In this document: piece by piece, positions 8,306 to 17,749 of the stretch
Layout of the letters: each line of letters opens with the position of its first letter
Position numbering within the stretch: position 1 is the first letter of the stretch
From: Caldicellulosiruptor changbaiensis
Lineage (GTDB): Bacteria; Bacillota; Thermoanaerobacteria; Caldicellulosiruptorales; Caldicellulosiruptoraceae
Direction: 5' to 3'
DNA length: 64,000 nt
Assembly (NCBI RefSeq): GCF_003999255.1
Contig: NZ_CP034791.1
Span: forward strand, 124,001 to 188,000
Translations under genes and position numbers: made by a program
The notes under the pieces: generated by a model
What the model saw: only the letters and a program-made list of their open reading frames with translations
Told to the model about the DNA's origin: nothing
Database searches by the model: none

Positions 8306-9241
8306 ATGAAACTCAGGATTTTCCTGGTATTTGTCTTGATTTTGACACTTCTGAGTGGCTGCAAACGCTCTGAGCCTAATGTCAAAGAGTATTCAAAAGA
8401 AGGAAGGTGGGAGATTTTCAATTTCAAAGGCAAGGCATTTTTTCTTGACTGTGACAATTCAAACGTAATTATAAGAGGGAAAAAAGAGTTAAAAAGCGCC
8501 ACAGTTCGATATGTCAAAAAGATATTTTGGAATGTTGATGATAAAACTTCTTCATCTAAATTGCTTACAAAGTCAGAAATTGAAAAGACCTTTGATGACA
8601 TGGAAATAAAGATTGAGAATACGCTTGACAGACTATATATAAAAGCAAGAGCTTACAGTGGTGAAGCCATTTTAGCAAATACACTCTCAAATCCTAAGAA
8701 AGAGTTTGAGTTTGAGGTTTTCCTTCCTGAAAAGTGCAAGGTGCTTGTCCAAAACAGCAACGGTAATGTTAGCATCTCAGATATACAAGATGGTTCAATA
8801 TACATAGTAAACGGCAAAGGCAATATCACAATTACAGATGCAAAGGCCTCAATAGAAGTAAAAAACGGCGAAGGAAATATAAGACTTGACTATGTAAATG
8901 GTGATTTTTCAATAAACAACGGAAATGGGAATATAAATCTTAAGGTTGAGAAGGCGGGCGTTTTTAAGGTGATAGGCACAAAAGGAAACATAAATGCCAA
9001 GATTGATGAGCTTGATGGCTTTGGTCTTTCGTCGTTTGTCAGCTTGGGTGAGGGAAATGTAACCTTCCTTGTTGGTAAAAATATAAGAGCTCGCATTAAA
9101 GTCAATGCAAATGGTAAGGTCCAATCCAATTTTAATATGATAAAAACAGGTAAGCATTACTATATAGACCTTGATTCTGGCAAAAATTTGATTGAGATTG
9201 TCAACCTTAATGGAACGGTTAAGATTGCAAAGAACTATTGA
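8306..9241 (+). CDS. Lipoprotein with DUF4097-like beta-repeat domain
   Basis: 311 aa. A classical lipoprotein signal ends in LLSGC with Cys about residue 19, so it is exported and lipid-anchored. The rest is strand-rich. The region around residues 150-270 has repeated N-G-(N/K)-G-N-(I/V) turns about 20 residues apart (NSNGNVSI, NGKGNITI, NGEGNIRL, NGNGNINL, KGNINA, LGEGNVTF). That is the stacked-coil pattern of the DUF4097/putative adhesin right-handed beta-helix. SD AAGGGGGA lies just before ATG 8306. The biological role is unknown; surface binding or envelope sensing is possible. It is convergent with nadE and shares a terminator. Confidence 0.75.
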   Translation: MKLRIFLVFVLILTLLSGCKRSEPNVKEYSKEGRWEIFNFKGKAFFLDCDNSNVIIRGKKELKSATVRYVKKIFWNVDDKTSSSKLLTKSEIEKTFDDMEIKIENTLDRLYIKARAYSGEAILANTLSNPKKEFEFEVFLPEKCKVLVQNSNGNVSISDIQDGSIYIVNGKGNITITDAKASIEVKNGEGNIRLDYVNGDFSINNGNGNINLKVEKAGVFKVIGTKGNINAKIDELDGFGLSSFVSLGEGNVTFLVGKNIRARIKVNANGKVQSNFNMIKTGKHYYIDLDSGKNLIEIVNLNGTVKIAKNY

Positions 9242-9252
9242 GAATAAAAAAT

Positions 9253-9311
9253 CCAAGGGGCCGTCCAAACTTTTTTTAAAAATTTAAGGTGAAGATTGAA
9301 GGCCCCTTTGG
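9253..9311. terminator. Bidirectional terminator between the lipoprotein gene and nadE
   Basis: CCAAGGGGCC at 9253-9262 pairs with GGCCCCTTTGG at 9301-9311 with one bulged T. It lies between convergent genes and has T-rich flanks on both strands. The loop is long (about 38 nt) and itself contains a TTTTTTAAAAAA stretch. Confidence 0.6.
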
Positions 9312-9318
9312 CTTTTAT

Positions 9319-10941
9319 TTACACCCACCTTTGAACAATTGGCATGCGCCTGCCAAAACCAAATGCTTTTGATGTCACTTTCAAGCCTGGTGCTGCCTGT
9401 TTTCGCTTATACTCTGCTCTTTCTACCATTTTGATAATCTTTAAAACAAGATCTTTAGGATAGCCCATCTGGACTATTTCATCCACACTTTTTAACTCCT
9501 CAATATATGCAACCAAAATAGGGTCTAAGATTTCATACGGTGGAAGACTGTCTTGATCTTTTTGGTTGGGCCTGAGCTCTGCAGATGGTGGTTTTACTAA
9601 AACGTTGTGAGGTATTATTTCTCTTTCCCTGTTTATATACCTTGCAAGCTCATACACAAGCATTTTTGGCAAATCTGATATAACTGCAAGCCCGCCTGCC
9701 ATATCACCATAAAGCGTGCAGTATCCAACTGCAAGCTCTGACTTGTTTCCTGTTGTTAAAACAAGCCGGTTTTCCCTGTTTGATATAAACATGAGGATAT
9801 TTCCGCGAATTCGCGCTTGGATATTTTCTTCTGCTAAGTCCTGCAGAGCAACTTCGCTTCCATTGAACATTTTAAGATAGCTTTTAAACGGCTCTTCAAT
9901 TGAATAAACCCTAAATTCTATGCCAAGGTTTTCTGCAAGCTTCCTTGCATCTTTTAAGCTGTGCTCTGAAGAATATCGCGATGGCATAGAAACACCTAAG
10001 ACATTTTCTCTTCCTAGTGCCTCAACTGCTAAACAGCAAACAACTGACGAGTCAATTCCTCCAGAAAGACCTACTACTGCTTTTTTGGTTATTCCTGTCT
10101 TTTCAAAATAATCTCTTATTCCAAGCACGAGTGCTTTTTTAATCCACGAGATGTCTTCATGTATTTCAATTTCAGGCATTTTATCAATATTTTCAAGATC
10201 AATTTCTAAAATGTCCTCTTCAAACTCTTTTGCTTTTGCTACCAGCCTGCCGTCTGAGCTGACCACTACACTGTTTCCATCAAATATCAGCTCATCATTC
10301 CCACCAACCTGATTCACATATATAACAGGAATGCCATACTTTGTTGCAGCCTCTTTCAAAACTTTTAGCCTCTGATTTTCAAGTTTCGTATAATGATATG
10401 GTGATGCTGAAAGGTTTATAAAAACCTTTGCACCCTTTTGACAAAGCTCATCGAGCACATTTATGTCGTACATTGCATTTTCATCGTTGTTTATATTCCA
10501 GATATCCTCGCATATGCTTATGCCAAAGTTTATCCCCTCAATAGTCACAACCTCTCTTGCAGGGCTTGGGATAAAGTACCTGTTTTCATCAAATACATCA
10601 TAAGAGGGCAAAAGAGTTTTGTGTATAATCTTTTCAATCCTGCCTTGATGGAAGATAATAGCGCTATTGAAAAGTTTCGAAACATGATGACTCTTTGTTG
10701 GGCTACCGACAACAACAAAACTGTCTTCCACTTCTTTTGCAATTTTTTCTACTGCCTTATCAACAGCCTCTATAAAGTCTTTTTGAAACAAGAGATCTTT
10801 TGGAGGATATCCGCAGATTGCAAGTTCCGGAAATATAAGAATTTTTGCGTCTCTGTGCGATTTTATAATTCTTATTATCTTTTTTGTATTGCCTTCAATA
10901 TCCCCAACAATGGGATTTATCTGGCAAAGTAAAACTTTCAC
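9319..10941 (-). CDS. nadE: Glutamine-dependent NAD+ synthetase
   Basis: About 540 aa in two domains. The N-terminal nitrilase-type amidotransferase carries the Glu in FPELAICGYPP and the Cys in GISICEDIW. The C-terminal ATP-pyrophosphatase synthetase has the P-loop GLSGGIDSS and TTGNKSE. The enzyme makes NAD+ from deamido-NAD+ with glutamine as ammonia donor, in the cytosol. The start is best placed at GTG 10941 (MKVLLCQINP), because family members begin this way; GTG 10950 and a longer reading to 11004 are also open. GGTGGAG just upstream can serve as SD. Confidence 0.93.
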   Translation of the reverse strand: MKVLLCQINPIVGDIEGNTKKIIRIIKSHRDAKILIFPELAICGYPPKDLLFQKDFIEAVDKAVEKIAKEVEDSFVVVGSPTKSHHVSKLFNSAIIFHQGRIEKIIHKTLLPSYDVFDENRYFIPSPAREVVTIEGINFGISICEDIWNINNDENAMYDINVLDELCQKGAKVFINLSASPYHYTKLENQRLKVLKEAATKYGIPVIYVNQVGGNDELIFDGNSVVVSSDGRLVAKAKEFEEDILEIDLENIDKMPEIEIHEDISWIKKALVLGIRDYFEKTGITKKAVVGLSGGIDSSVVCCLAVEALGRENVLGVSMPSRYSSEHSLKDARKLAENLGIEFRVYSIEEPFKSYLKMFNGSEVALQDLAEENIQARIRGNILMFISNRENRLVLTTGNKSELAVGYCTLYGDMAGGLAVISDLPKMLVYELARYINREREIIPHNVLVKPPSAELRPNQKDQDSLPPYEILDPILVAYIEELKSVDEIVQMGYPKDLVLKIIKMVERAEYKRKQAAPGLKVTSKAFGFGRRMPIVQRWV

Positions 10942-10960
10942 ATTCTCCACCTTCTTTGTG

Positions 10961-11374
10961 CTAAATATACTCTGAGATTGTGTCAATAAAGTCTTCAAAA
11001 TCATTCAAATTGTTAAGTATGATTTCGTAAACCATTTCTCTGTTTATCTTTGCGTAATCGTGCACAAGAATATTTCTAAAACCAGCCATTTTAGAAAATT
11101 TTTCAAACTGGGTTTTGTTAATAATATTGTTTTCGAAAAGTACTTTAAAGATATCTTTGTAGTTTTCTGGCTTTCGCAGACGTAAATCGGAAATTATATG
11201 ATTACAAATGTCAAAAATAGCTTCTATTGCAAGATGCAAAAATCTTTCAGCAGAACCATACACAAATTTGTTTGAAATGTATTCTTCTTTTGGTATATTT
11301 TTAATTTCTTTCAAAAAATCAATATACTCTTTAAGCTGTGACATTTTAGACAAAATCACGTCCCTCTTTACCAT
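10961..11374 (-). CDS. hepT: HepT-like RNase toxin of a MNT/HepT pair
   Basis: About 137 aa, all-helical HEPN-family protein. It contains the diagnostic RX4HXY motif as RNILVHDY, the catalytic signature of HepT ribonuclease toxins (older name DUF86). ATG 11374 is preferred over GTG 11383 because AAGGTG lies 6 nt before it. The start is only 5 nt after the stop of the nucleotidyltransferase gene, the classical antitoxin-first order. In the characterised HepT/MntA system the antitoxin AMPylates the Tyr of this motif. It lies just upstream of nadE, about 20 nt away. Confidence 0.85.
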   Translation of the reverse strand: MVKRDVILSKMSQLKEYIDFLKEIKNIPKEEYISNKFVYGSAERFLHLAIEAIFDICNHIISDLRLRKPENYKDIFKVLFENNIINKTQFEKFSKMAGFRNILVHDYAKINREMVYEIILNNLNDFEDFIDTISEYI

Positions 11375-11379
11375 AGAAA

Positions 11380-11811
11380 TCACCTTCTAAAAAATTCTCT
11401 ATTTTTTATACTTTCAAGAATCTTTTGATTGTATATTTCAGAATAATAGCTAAAATCAAGGTATTCTCTGAGCACACTTGCTTCGAATAAGCTTCTTTCT
11501 TCATGGTCTTTTAGAATTATCCCATCCTTGATAATGCTGTACTTTAAAAAAATATTGGCATTTTTCAGATTGACAATATCAACATCTCTTTTAAACACAG
11601 CTTTTCCCTCTTCTATCAAAAGACCTCTTAAGATTGCTTCGTCAATCGCAGGAATATCTTCTTCAAACATAACTGCGATGTCAACATCGCTCATATTGTT
11701 AAATGTCCCTGTTGCAAATGATCCGAACAAATATGCAAACTTTATTGGACATTCTTTGCTTATCCTCTCAACAAACTCCCTTGCCAGGTCTATAACTCTT
11801 TCTTGTACCAT
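11380..11811 (-). CDS. mntA: MNT-type nucleotidyltransferase antitoxin
   Basis: A minimal nucleotidyltransferase with the full GSX10DXD signature (GSFATGTFNNMSDVD) in the first third, followed by a beta-rich core and a helical C-terminus. In HepT/MntA systems this protein neutralises the toxin by adding AMP to it. The open frame reaches ATG 11847, but a TATAAT lies only about 6 nt above that codon on this strand. I therefore prefer ATG 11811 (MVQERVIDLA); both sites have weak SD sequences. Confidence 0.8.
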   Translation of the reverse strand: MVQERVIDLAREFVERISKECPIKFAYLFGSFATGTFNNMSDVDIAVMFEEDIPAIDEAILRGLLIEEGKAVFKRDVDIVNLKNANIFLKYSIIKDGIILKDHEERSLFEASVLREYLDFSYYSEIYNQKILESIKNREFFRR

Positions 11812-11879
11812 AACACATCCACACAGGCTTTTTTCAAACTCTTTCATAAAATTATATCACAAAAAAGGAAAAAACGCTT

Positions 11880-13406
11880 TTATTTTTGTCTTTCCTCTTT
11901 GAACTTCCTTGGAGACGTTCCTGTGTATTTTTTGAATATCATCGAAAAATATTTATAGTCGCTAAATCCAACCTTTTCGGCAACCTCATAAGATTTTAGA
12001 TTTGTAGAAAGAAGAAGCTCTTTTGCTTTGTTTATCCTGAGTTCATTCAAAAAGTCCACAAAACTTTTTCCAGTTTCTTCTTTGAATATTTTACAAAAAT
12101 AGTTTGGAGAAATTCCGCATACCTCAGCAATATCAGAAAGTAATATTTGGTTTGCATAGTTTTTTTCAATGTAAGTTATAGCATCTTTTATGATTTTTTT
12201 GTGCCTGCTTTCTTTTACATTCTGAATCTTATCAATGCAAAAGAGGACAAAATCTGTTAGACTCTTTTTCATATTTTTACTTTCTTGCACATTAAGAAAA
12301 AAGGCTGCGCTTTTGACAAACTCATCTTTTAAAGCAGGGCAGATTTCTTTTGCCTTTGTCAAAATAAGGTCAGAAAGCTTCTTATAACTGTTTTCTATAG
12401 AATTTTTATCATCTTGTTCTTCCAGTTCTTCAAAAATCTTATTCACCAGCAAAGCTGTCTTTTCCTTATCAAGAGCCATAAAAGCATTTAAAAGTTCGAC
12501 TTCGTCTTCAGTCAGCTGAGATGGCAAAAACTTACTATCAGTTGCACTTTTTAAAGATAAATGCAGCTGTTTTTTGCTTGATACAACAATTCCTTTTGAA
12601 AATGAAATCTTAACATTAAGATACTTCTTTGCATTGGATTTTATTTGATTTAAAAGCTTTTCATCTACTTCTTTTGGCTCACTCAAGTTTACTATCAAAA
12701 TCAAGGTGTTGTCACCAAAGCTACCGTAAAATACAAATCCACGATATTTTTCATAGATATCTTCTTCAATTAGGTTTGCAAGTAGATTTAGCACAAACTC
12801 TTTGTTCTTGTTCACAGAAGATTCCATTAACATAAAAATATCTTCAACAACAGCCAAAATCACCTGAAAGTAAGGACCTTCTAATGAGATTTTCAAAAGC
12901 CTTTCTTTCACAGGGTCAAGTACTATTTCGGGATTTGCAAACAGACTTTTCAAAAACGAAGACCTTAAAACATAAATGTTCTCTTCCACAATGTTTTTAT
13001 AAAGCATAGCCTCAAAAGACTTTTTCTGCTCCTCAATTATAGATTCCTTTAACCCAACAACTGTCTTGATTAGCTCATCTGCGCTCACAGGCTTAAGAAG
13101 ATAATCAGATGCACGAACTTTTAGGGCTGTCTTTAAGTATTCCACGTCGTCATACCCAGTAAGAAACACAATCTTTATATTCGGCAGACTCTGTTTTATG
13201 ATCTTTGCAGCCTCAAGTCCGTCCAAAATGGGCATTCTAATGTCCAAAAGAACAATGTCTGGCTGTTTTGAAAAGCAAAGCTGTGCTGCTTCATGGCCAT
13301 TTGATGCTTCTCCTATTATTTCAATTCCATAAGAGGTCCAGTCAATTGAGGATATTATTCCTTTTCTGATTACCCTTTCATCATCAGCAACAATCATTTT
13401 AATCAT
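11880..13406 (-). CDS. YesN-like AraC-family response regulator
   Basis: 508 aa. An N-terminal receiver domain carries DD at 8-9, the phospho-acceptor Asp55 in LLDIRMP and the Lys in LLKP. A long linker follows, then a C-terminal AraC-type double HTH (ILLSDIAEVCGISPNYFCKIF ... EVAEKVGFSDYKYFSMIFKK), named here by its key residues. It is the cognate regulator of the adjacent histidine kinase, with a 4-bp ATGA overlap. YesN-type regulators activate neighbouring carbohydrate uptake genes, so the divergent binding protein/permease/mannosidase genes are the probable targets. Confidence 0.92.
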   Translation of the reverse strand: MIKMIVADDERVIRKGIISSIDWTSYGIEIIGEASNGHEAAQLCFSKQPDIVLLDIRMPILDGLEAAKIIKQSLPNIKIVFLTGYDDVEYLKTALKVRASDYLLKPVSADELIKTVVGLKESIIEEQKKSFEAMLYKNIVEENIYVLRSSFLKSLFANPEIVLDPVKERLLKISLEGPYFQVILAVVEDIFMLMESSVNKNKEFVLNLLANLIEEDIYEKYRGFVFYGSFGDNTLILIVNLSEPKEVDEKLLNQIKSNAKKYLNVKISFSKGIVVSSKKQLHLSLKSATDSKFLPSQLTEDEVELLNAFMALDKEKTALLVNKIFEELEEQDDKNSIENSYKKLSDLILTKAKEICPALKDEFVKSAAFFLNVQESKNMKKSLTDFVLFCIDKIQNVKESRHKKIIKDAITYIEKNYANQILLSDIAEVCGISPNYFCKIFKEETGKSFVDFLNELRINKAKELLLSTNLKSYEVAEKVGFSDYKYFSMIFKKYTGTSPRKFKEERQK

Positions 13407-15136
13407 TTCAAATCACCTTCTTTTAAAGCTGGTTGTACAACAGTCACCTTTGTTCCAAGCCCTGGTGTGCTTTCGATTTCTATACCGTATTCATTTCCAA
13501 ACGCAAGTTTTATTCTGTCATTGACATTTTTAAGTCCTATTTTGCCATTTGTATCATTCTTCAGAGCACTTTCAAATACCTCTTTTGGAGCACCAGCTCC
13601 TGTGTCGGACACGATAAAATAAAGCTTTTCATCTTTTGTAAACACTTCAATACTTATTTTTCCCTTCTTTCCGCTTTTTTCTATACCATGATAAATTGCA
13701 TTTTCTACAATTGGCTGCAAAACAAGCTTTACTGTTTTATAGCATAGAGCTTGACTTTGAACGTTTAACGAAAATTCTATCAAGTCCTGATACCTGACCT
13801 TTTGTATTAGGATGTAACTGCTAAGATGTTCTATCTCTTCTTTTACAGTTATGATGTTGCTTTTGTTTGCTAATATGGACCTGAAAAGTTTTGAGAGTGC
13901 CTCAACAAGGACACATGCTTCTTTTGCACCTTCAAGCCGAGCTGTCCAGTATATTGTATCAAGTGTGTTGTAAAGAAAATGAGGATTGATTCTTTCTTGC
14001 AGCGCTTTTAATTCTGCCTCTTTTTGCTTTATTGTTGCGAGGTAAACCTGGTTCATAAGCTCATTGAGTTTTGCAGACATGCTATTGAATGCTTGAATTA
14101 GCTTTGACACCTCATCATTTCCTTTTGGCTGCATGTACATATCAAAGTTCTGGTTTGAAATGTGATCAATAAGGATTCTCAGCTGTTTGAGGGGAAAGAG
14201 AATACGATTTTGGAAGAAAACAAGAAAAATAGATGCAGCAAAAAGGGCGAGAAGGATAGTAATAAAAAGATAACTTTGTATAGCTCTGTTTTCAGCAACA
14301 AGGCCTTCCTTTTCTACAAAACTCACAACCTTCCATCCAAGAGGTTTTATGGTAGAGTATGTAACAAGGAATGTCTTGCCGGAAAGTTTTGTGTAAAAAA
14401 AGCCTTGCTCAAAATTTTCCATAGGTTTTGTAGAAATCATCTTGGCAAGGTTCTTTCCGATTAAAGTCTTGTCTGTTGAACTGAGAATAAAATAATTCTG
14501 GTTACAGATAACAAAGTTTTCAGAAAAATTTGAACTCAAGTGTATTACCTCTTCAAACAAGCTTTTTTCATCAATGTTTATCTCTAAATATCCGATTAGG
14601 TTTTTGAAGTTGTTAATATCTCTTATAGGGCGAACAAGGGAAATTACATAAGTTAATATTCCTGCCCTGCTTGTTATAACATTGGGATACCATTCGTAGC
14701 TCTGGACGTTGATATTTGAAAGATTCAATGTTTGCTCTTTGATTCCATATGTGTCAAATATAGTATTATTTTTACCCATTATGTAGATGGAATGGATATA
14801 TGGTTTTTCACCAACAAGGTATGTTAAAAAGTCGTTTACATGTACCCTTGCCTTTTCAAGTTCATACAGGTCAGTTTTAAAGTCAGATTTCAAAAGCTGT
14901 CTCAAATCACCGCTCTGAATAAAGTAAAGCGAAGCTTCTTTTATATCATTTGTAATAAGCTCAAGAGAGCTTGCGATCTGTTTTACAGTATGAAGATGCG
15001 AAAATGCAAATTTGCTTTCCACTATTTTGACAGATTTTATGTATGAGGCTATTCCAATCGGGAAGCTTGAAAGAATGATCAGAAAAATTGCACATACCAT
15101 AATTTTGAACTGGAGACTACCTGATATCTTTTTCAC
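13403..15136 (-). CDS. YesM-like sensor histidine kinase
   Basis: 577 aa membrane sensor. TM1 is near residues 12-32 and TM2 near 290-310, with an extracytoplasmic dCache-like sensing region between. A HAMP segment follows, then the His_kinase signature RINPHFLYNTLDT with phospho-acceptor His386. The C-terminal HATPase has IVENAIYHG, DTGAGAP and GIGLKN-like elements. It belongs to the LytS/YesM class that senses extracellular sugars, often together with a sugar-binding protein. It is divergent from the sugar ABC transporter across a 264-bp gap that contains TATAAT at 15351-15356. Confidence 0.92.
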   Translation of the reverse strand: MKKISGSLQFKIMVCAIFLIILSSFPIGIASYIKSVKIVESKFAFSHLHTVKQIASSLELITNDIKEASLYFIQSGDLRQLLKSDFKTDLYELEKARVHVNDFLTYLVGEKPYIHSIYIMGKNNTIFDTYGIKEQTLNLSNINVQSYEWYPNVITSRAGILTYVISLVRPIRDINNFKNLIGYLEINIDEKSLFEEVIHLSSNFSENFVICNQNYFILSSTDKTLIGKNLAKMISTKPMENFEQGFFYTKLSGKTFLVTYSTIKPLGWKVVSFVEKEGLVAENRAIQSYLFITILLALFAASIFLVFFQNRILFPLKQLRILIDHISNQNFDMYMQPKGNDEVSKLIQAFNSMSAKLNELMNQVYLATIKQKEAELKALQERINPHFLYNTLDTIYWTARLEGAKEACVLVEALSKLFRSILANKSNIITVKEEIEHLSSYILIQKVRYQDLIEFSLNVQSQALCYKTVKLVLQPIVENAIYHGIEKSGKKGKISIEVFTKDEKLYFIVSDTGAGAPKEVFESALKNDTNGKIGLKNVNDRIKLAFGNEYGIEIESTPGLGTKVTVVQPALKEGDLK

Positions 15137-15400
15137 TTTACCGATTCCTTTCTAAAATAAAAATCTTTAAGATTAAAATAACACAGAAAAAGCCTAAATA
15201 ACAAGGGTGAAAGATTCCAAAAAGATAAAAATTTATAATCTTCGAATATTTGTTTGGAGAAAATCTTAAACGAATAATGAAACAGCAAATGTGTTAAAAT
15301 AATAGAAGTTTTAATAAGATTATTACCTACAAATTGCATAATCAAATTTGTATAATTGACAGTAGAAATGAAATAAAAAAATGAGAGGGAGGCAAAATAT

Positions 15401-16750
15401 ATGAAAAAAGTAAGATTGATTAAAAGAGTTTTAGCCATTTTGGTAGTTTTTGCGCTTGTGTTTTCTCTTGCTGCCTGCAAGAGAAAAACAGCTCAGCAGC
15501 CACAGCAGAGCAGCCAGAACAAAAACATTGAAGAAAAAATTACTTTAACGTTTACTCACATGTTTACAAACGATGGCAGTGCAATAAGCACTGGTTTTTA
15601 CAATGCACTAAATGAGTACAAAAAAACACATCCAAACGTAACAATAAAACAGGAAGCTTTGTCGCATGACACGTATGAGACAAAGATAAAGACACTTGCT
15701 GCCGGTGGAGAACTTCCAGATGTGTTTGTTATAAAAGGTTCAATGGTTGACCCATTTTACAACAACGGTCAGATTGCGCCTTTAAATGATGCGCTTGACA
15801 GTGACATGGCATGGAAAAATAGCTTTGTTGAGGGTGCGTTTGACGATTTCAAAAGAGGTGACAAAATCTTAGGAATACCGATCCAGGTTCAGCCAACCTC
15901 CCTAATTTTCTATAACAAGCAGATTTTTAAGGAAGTAGGTATAAATGAGTTTCCAAAGAATTGGGATGAGTTCAAAGATGCTGTCAAAAAACTCAGAGCA
16001 AAAGGGTATATTCCAATCACTGCAGGAAACAAAGGAAAATGGCTTGTTGAGTCGTGTATTCTGAGCACTCTTGGTGACAGGTTCACAGGAACAGACTGGT
16101 TTGTCTCTATAAGAGATAGAAAAGGTGCAAAGTTTACTGACCCAGAGTTTGTAAATGCGCTCAGGGCAATTGATGAGCTTGTTAAAATGAAGGCGTTTAA
16201 CACCGATATCAACTCTCTTGACAACAACCAGCAGAGGACTCTTTATTACAACAAAAAAGCTGCAATGTTCTTTGAAGGTGGCTGGGCAATTTCGCTTGTG
16301 ACAAATGAGGCTCCAAAGGATGTTTTGGATGCAACAGAGCTTGCTATAATTCCGCCTGTGCCAGGTGGGAAAGGATTGCCAAACACAGTTTCAGGCGGTG
16401 CTGGCTGGGCGTTTCAAATAAATGCAAAACTTGATGGGAGCAAGAAAAATGCTGCTCTGGAACTTTTAAAAGCGCTCTCAAGCGATGCGTATTCAAGACC
16501 TATGCTTGAAAAGGGTGGTTTCCCTGCAACAAAAGTTACAAATTATGATGAAAGTAAGCTTTCTACTCTTGCAAAGAAATATCAGCAGCTTGCAAAGAAT
16601 ATAAAATATGTGCCTGTGTATGATGTTCAGCTATCGCCTGGTGTGATTGAGGTTATGAACAGCGGTCTTCAAGACATGATAATAGGCACACTTACACCCG
16701 AAAAGCTTGCTCAGAAGATTCAGCAGGAGTATGAGAGAGAAGCGAAGTAG
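15401..16750 (+). CDS. Extracellular sugar-binding lipoprotein of an ABC transporter
   Basis: 449 aa, family 1 solute-binding protein. The signal ends in FSLAAC (lipidated Cys about residue 26), followed by a Gln/Ser-rich linker. The body contains LTFTHMF, LAAGGELPDVF, the central FEGGWAI motif near residue 290 and a C-terminal DMIIGTLTPE helix. It should deliver an oligosaccharide to the two permeases downstream. The beta-mannosidase in the same locus suggests mannosides or mannan oligomers, by inference. SD GGGAGG precedes ATG 15401. No ATPase gene is present, as is usual where a shared MsiK-like ATPase is used. Confidence 0.92.
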   Translation: MKKVRLIKRVLAILVVFALVFSLAACKRKTAQQPQQSSQNKNIEEKITLTFTHMFTNDGSAISTGFYNALNEYKKTHPNVTIKQEALSHDTYETKIKTLAAGGELPDVFVIKGSMVDPFYNNGQIAPLNDALDSDMAWKNSFVEGAFDDFKRGDKILGIPIQVQPTSLIFYNKQIFKEVGINEFPKNWDEFKDAVKKLRAKGYIPITAGNKGKWLVESCILSTLGDRFTGTDWFVSIRDRKGAKFTDPEFVNALRAIDELVKMKAFNTDINSLDNNQQRTLYYNKKAAMFFEGGWAISLVTNEAPKDVLDATELAIIPPVPGGKGLPNTVSGGAGWAFQINAKLDGSKKNAALELLKALSSDAYSRPMLEKGGFPATKVTNYDESKLSTLAKKYQQLAKNIKYVPVYDVQLSPGVIEVMNSGLQDMIIGTLTPEKLAQKIQQEYEREAK

Positions 16751-16771
16751 TTTTAGAATTTTGAAAAAGAA

Positions 16772-16809
16772 AAAAGAGGGGGAAAGCCTTTTTAAACTCC
16801 CCCTCTTTT
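16772..16809 (+). terminator. Intra-operon attenuating terminator after the binding-protein gene
   Basis: AAAAGAGGGGGA at 16772-16783 pairs perfectly with TCCCCCTCTTTT at 16798-16809. The position between the binding-protein and permease genes would allow excess binding protein over membrane components. Confidence 0.85.
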
Positions 16810-16864
16810 GTCTACCAATATAGTTTTTACATAAATTTGAATTTTAAAAAGGGGAGACTTCAGC

Positions 16865-17749
16865 ATGGAAAGACAACTATTCAAACCAAGCTCGAGGGTA
16901 TTCATTGCCTATCTTTCACTGCCTGTTTTATGGTATTTATTTGTTGTGGTAGTGCCACTTGTATTGGCGATAAGGTACAGCCTTTACGAGTGGTCTGGTG
17001 GGCCAAAGATGAGATTTGTTGGACTTTCCAATTACATCCAGCTTATACATGACTACGACTTTTGGTTTTCTTTTAAAAACAATCTCATAATAACCCTGCT
17101 TTGTATAATAGGCCAGATTGGAATTGCCTTTATTTTAGCAGCGTTGATGACAACAAGAGTTTTGAAGTTCAAAGAGTTTCATAGAACAGTTATATTCTTG
17201 CCTGTTGTACTCTCACCTGTTGTAATAGGCTTTATTTGGATGCTTATGTACAACCAGCAGATAGGCATATTAAATTGGGTTTTGAGAGCAATTGGCTTGG
17301 GCTCGCTTGTCAGACCATGGCTTGATGATCCCAAGCTTGTCATATACTCTGTTTCTGTACCACTTATTTGGCAGTATATAGGTTTTTATCTTGTTATACT
17401 TATGGCCTCGCTTCAGTCAATTCCTAAGGAGATATTTGAGGCTGCAGAAATTGACGGTGCAGATGGATTTAAAAGAACCATCTATGTTATACTGCCACTT
17501 CTGTCAGATACGTTAAAGGTTTCAATTATGCTTTGCATTGCAGGTAACATGAAAGTTTTTGACCATATATATGTCATGACAGGTGGCGGACCAGGCAAAA
17601 GTTCGATGGTTATGGCACAGTATGCATATAACAACTCATTTATAATGTTCAAGCTTGGATATGGTGCAACAATCTCAGTCGGGATTTTGGTGCTAAGCCT
17701 TGCAATAATCCTACTTTCGCGAAGACTGATGGGAGGAAGTGAAAAATGA
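16865..17749 (+). CDS. Sugar ABC transporter permease (MalF/UgpA type)
   Basis: 294 aa integral membrane protein with about six transmembrane helices. The cytoplasmic EAA loop reads EIFEAAEIDGADGFKR, ending with the conserved Gly, which docks the ATPase. It pairs with the next gene to form the translocation pore for the sugar bound by the upstream lipoprotein. ATG 16865 has GGGGAG at 16852-16857. The gene overlaps the next by 4 bp (ATGA), so the two permeases are translationally coupled. Confidence 0.93.
   Translation: MERQLFKPSSRVFIAYLSLPVLWYLFVVVVPLVLAIRYSLYEWSGGPKMRFVGLSNYIQLIHDYDFWFSFKNNLIITLLCIIGQIGIAFILAALMTTRVLKFKEFHRTVIFLPVVLSPVVIGFIWMLMYNQQIGILNWVLRAIGLGSLVRPWLDDPKLVIYSVSVPLIWQYIGFYLVILMASLQSIPKEIFEAAEIDGADGFKRTIYVILPLLSDTLKVSIMLCIAGNMKVFDHIYVMTGGGPGKSSMVMAQYAYNNSFIMFKLGYGATISVGILVLSLAIILLSRRLMGGSEK

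Noticed and set aside
10438-10932. 164-codon open frame on the plus strand
   Set aside because: It is opposite the well-supported nadE gene, has no SD and encodes a low-complexity Phe/Tyr/Cys-rich product; a shadow frame.
9319-11004. Longer nadE reading to 11004
   Set aside because: The extra N-terminal residues are not typical of the family; the SD and homology favour GTG 10941.
15328-15361. TTGACA (15356) and TATAAT (15351) upstream of the sugar-binding protein gene
   Set aside because: They overlap and cannot form one promoter; no convincing partner hexamer for either.
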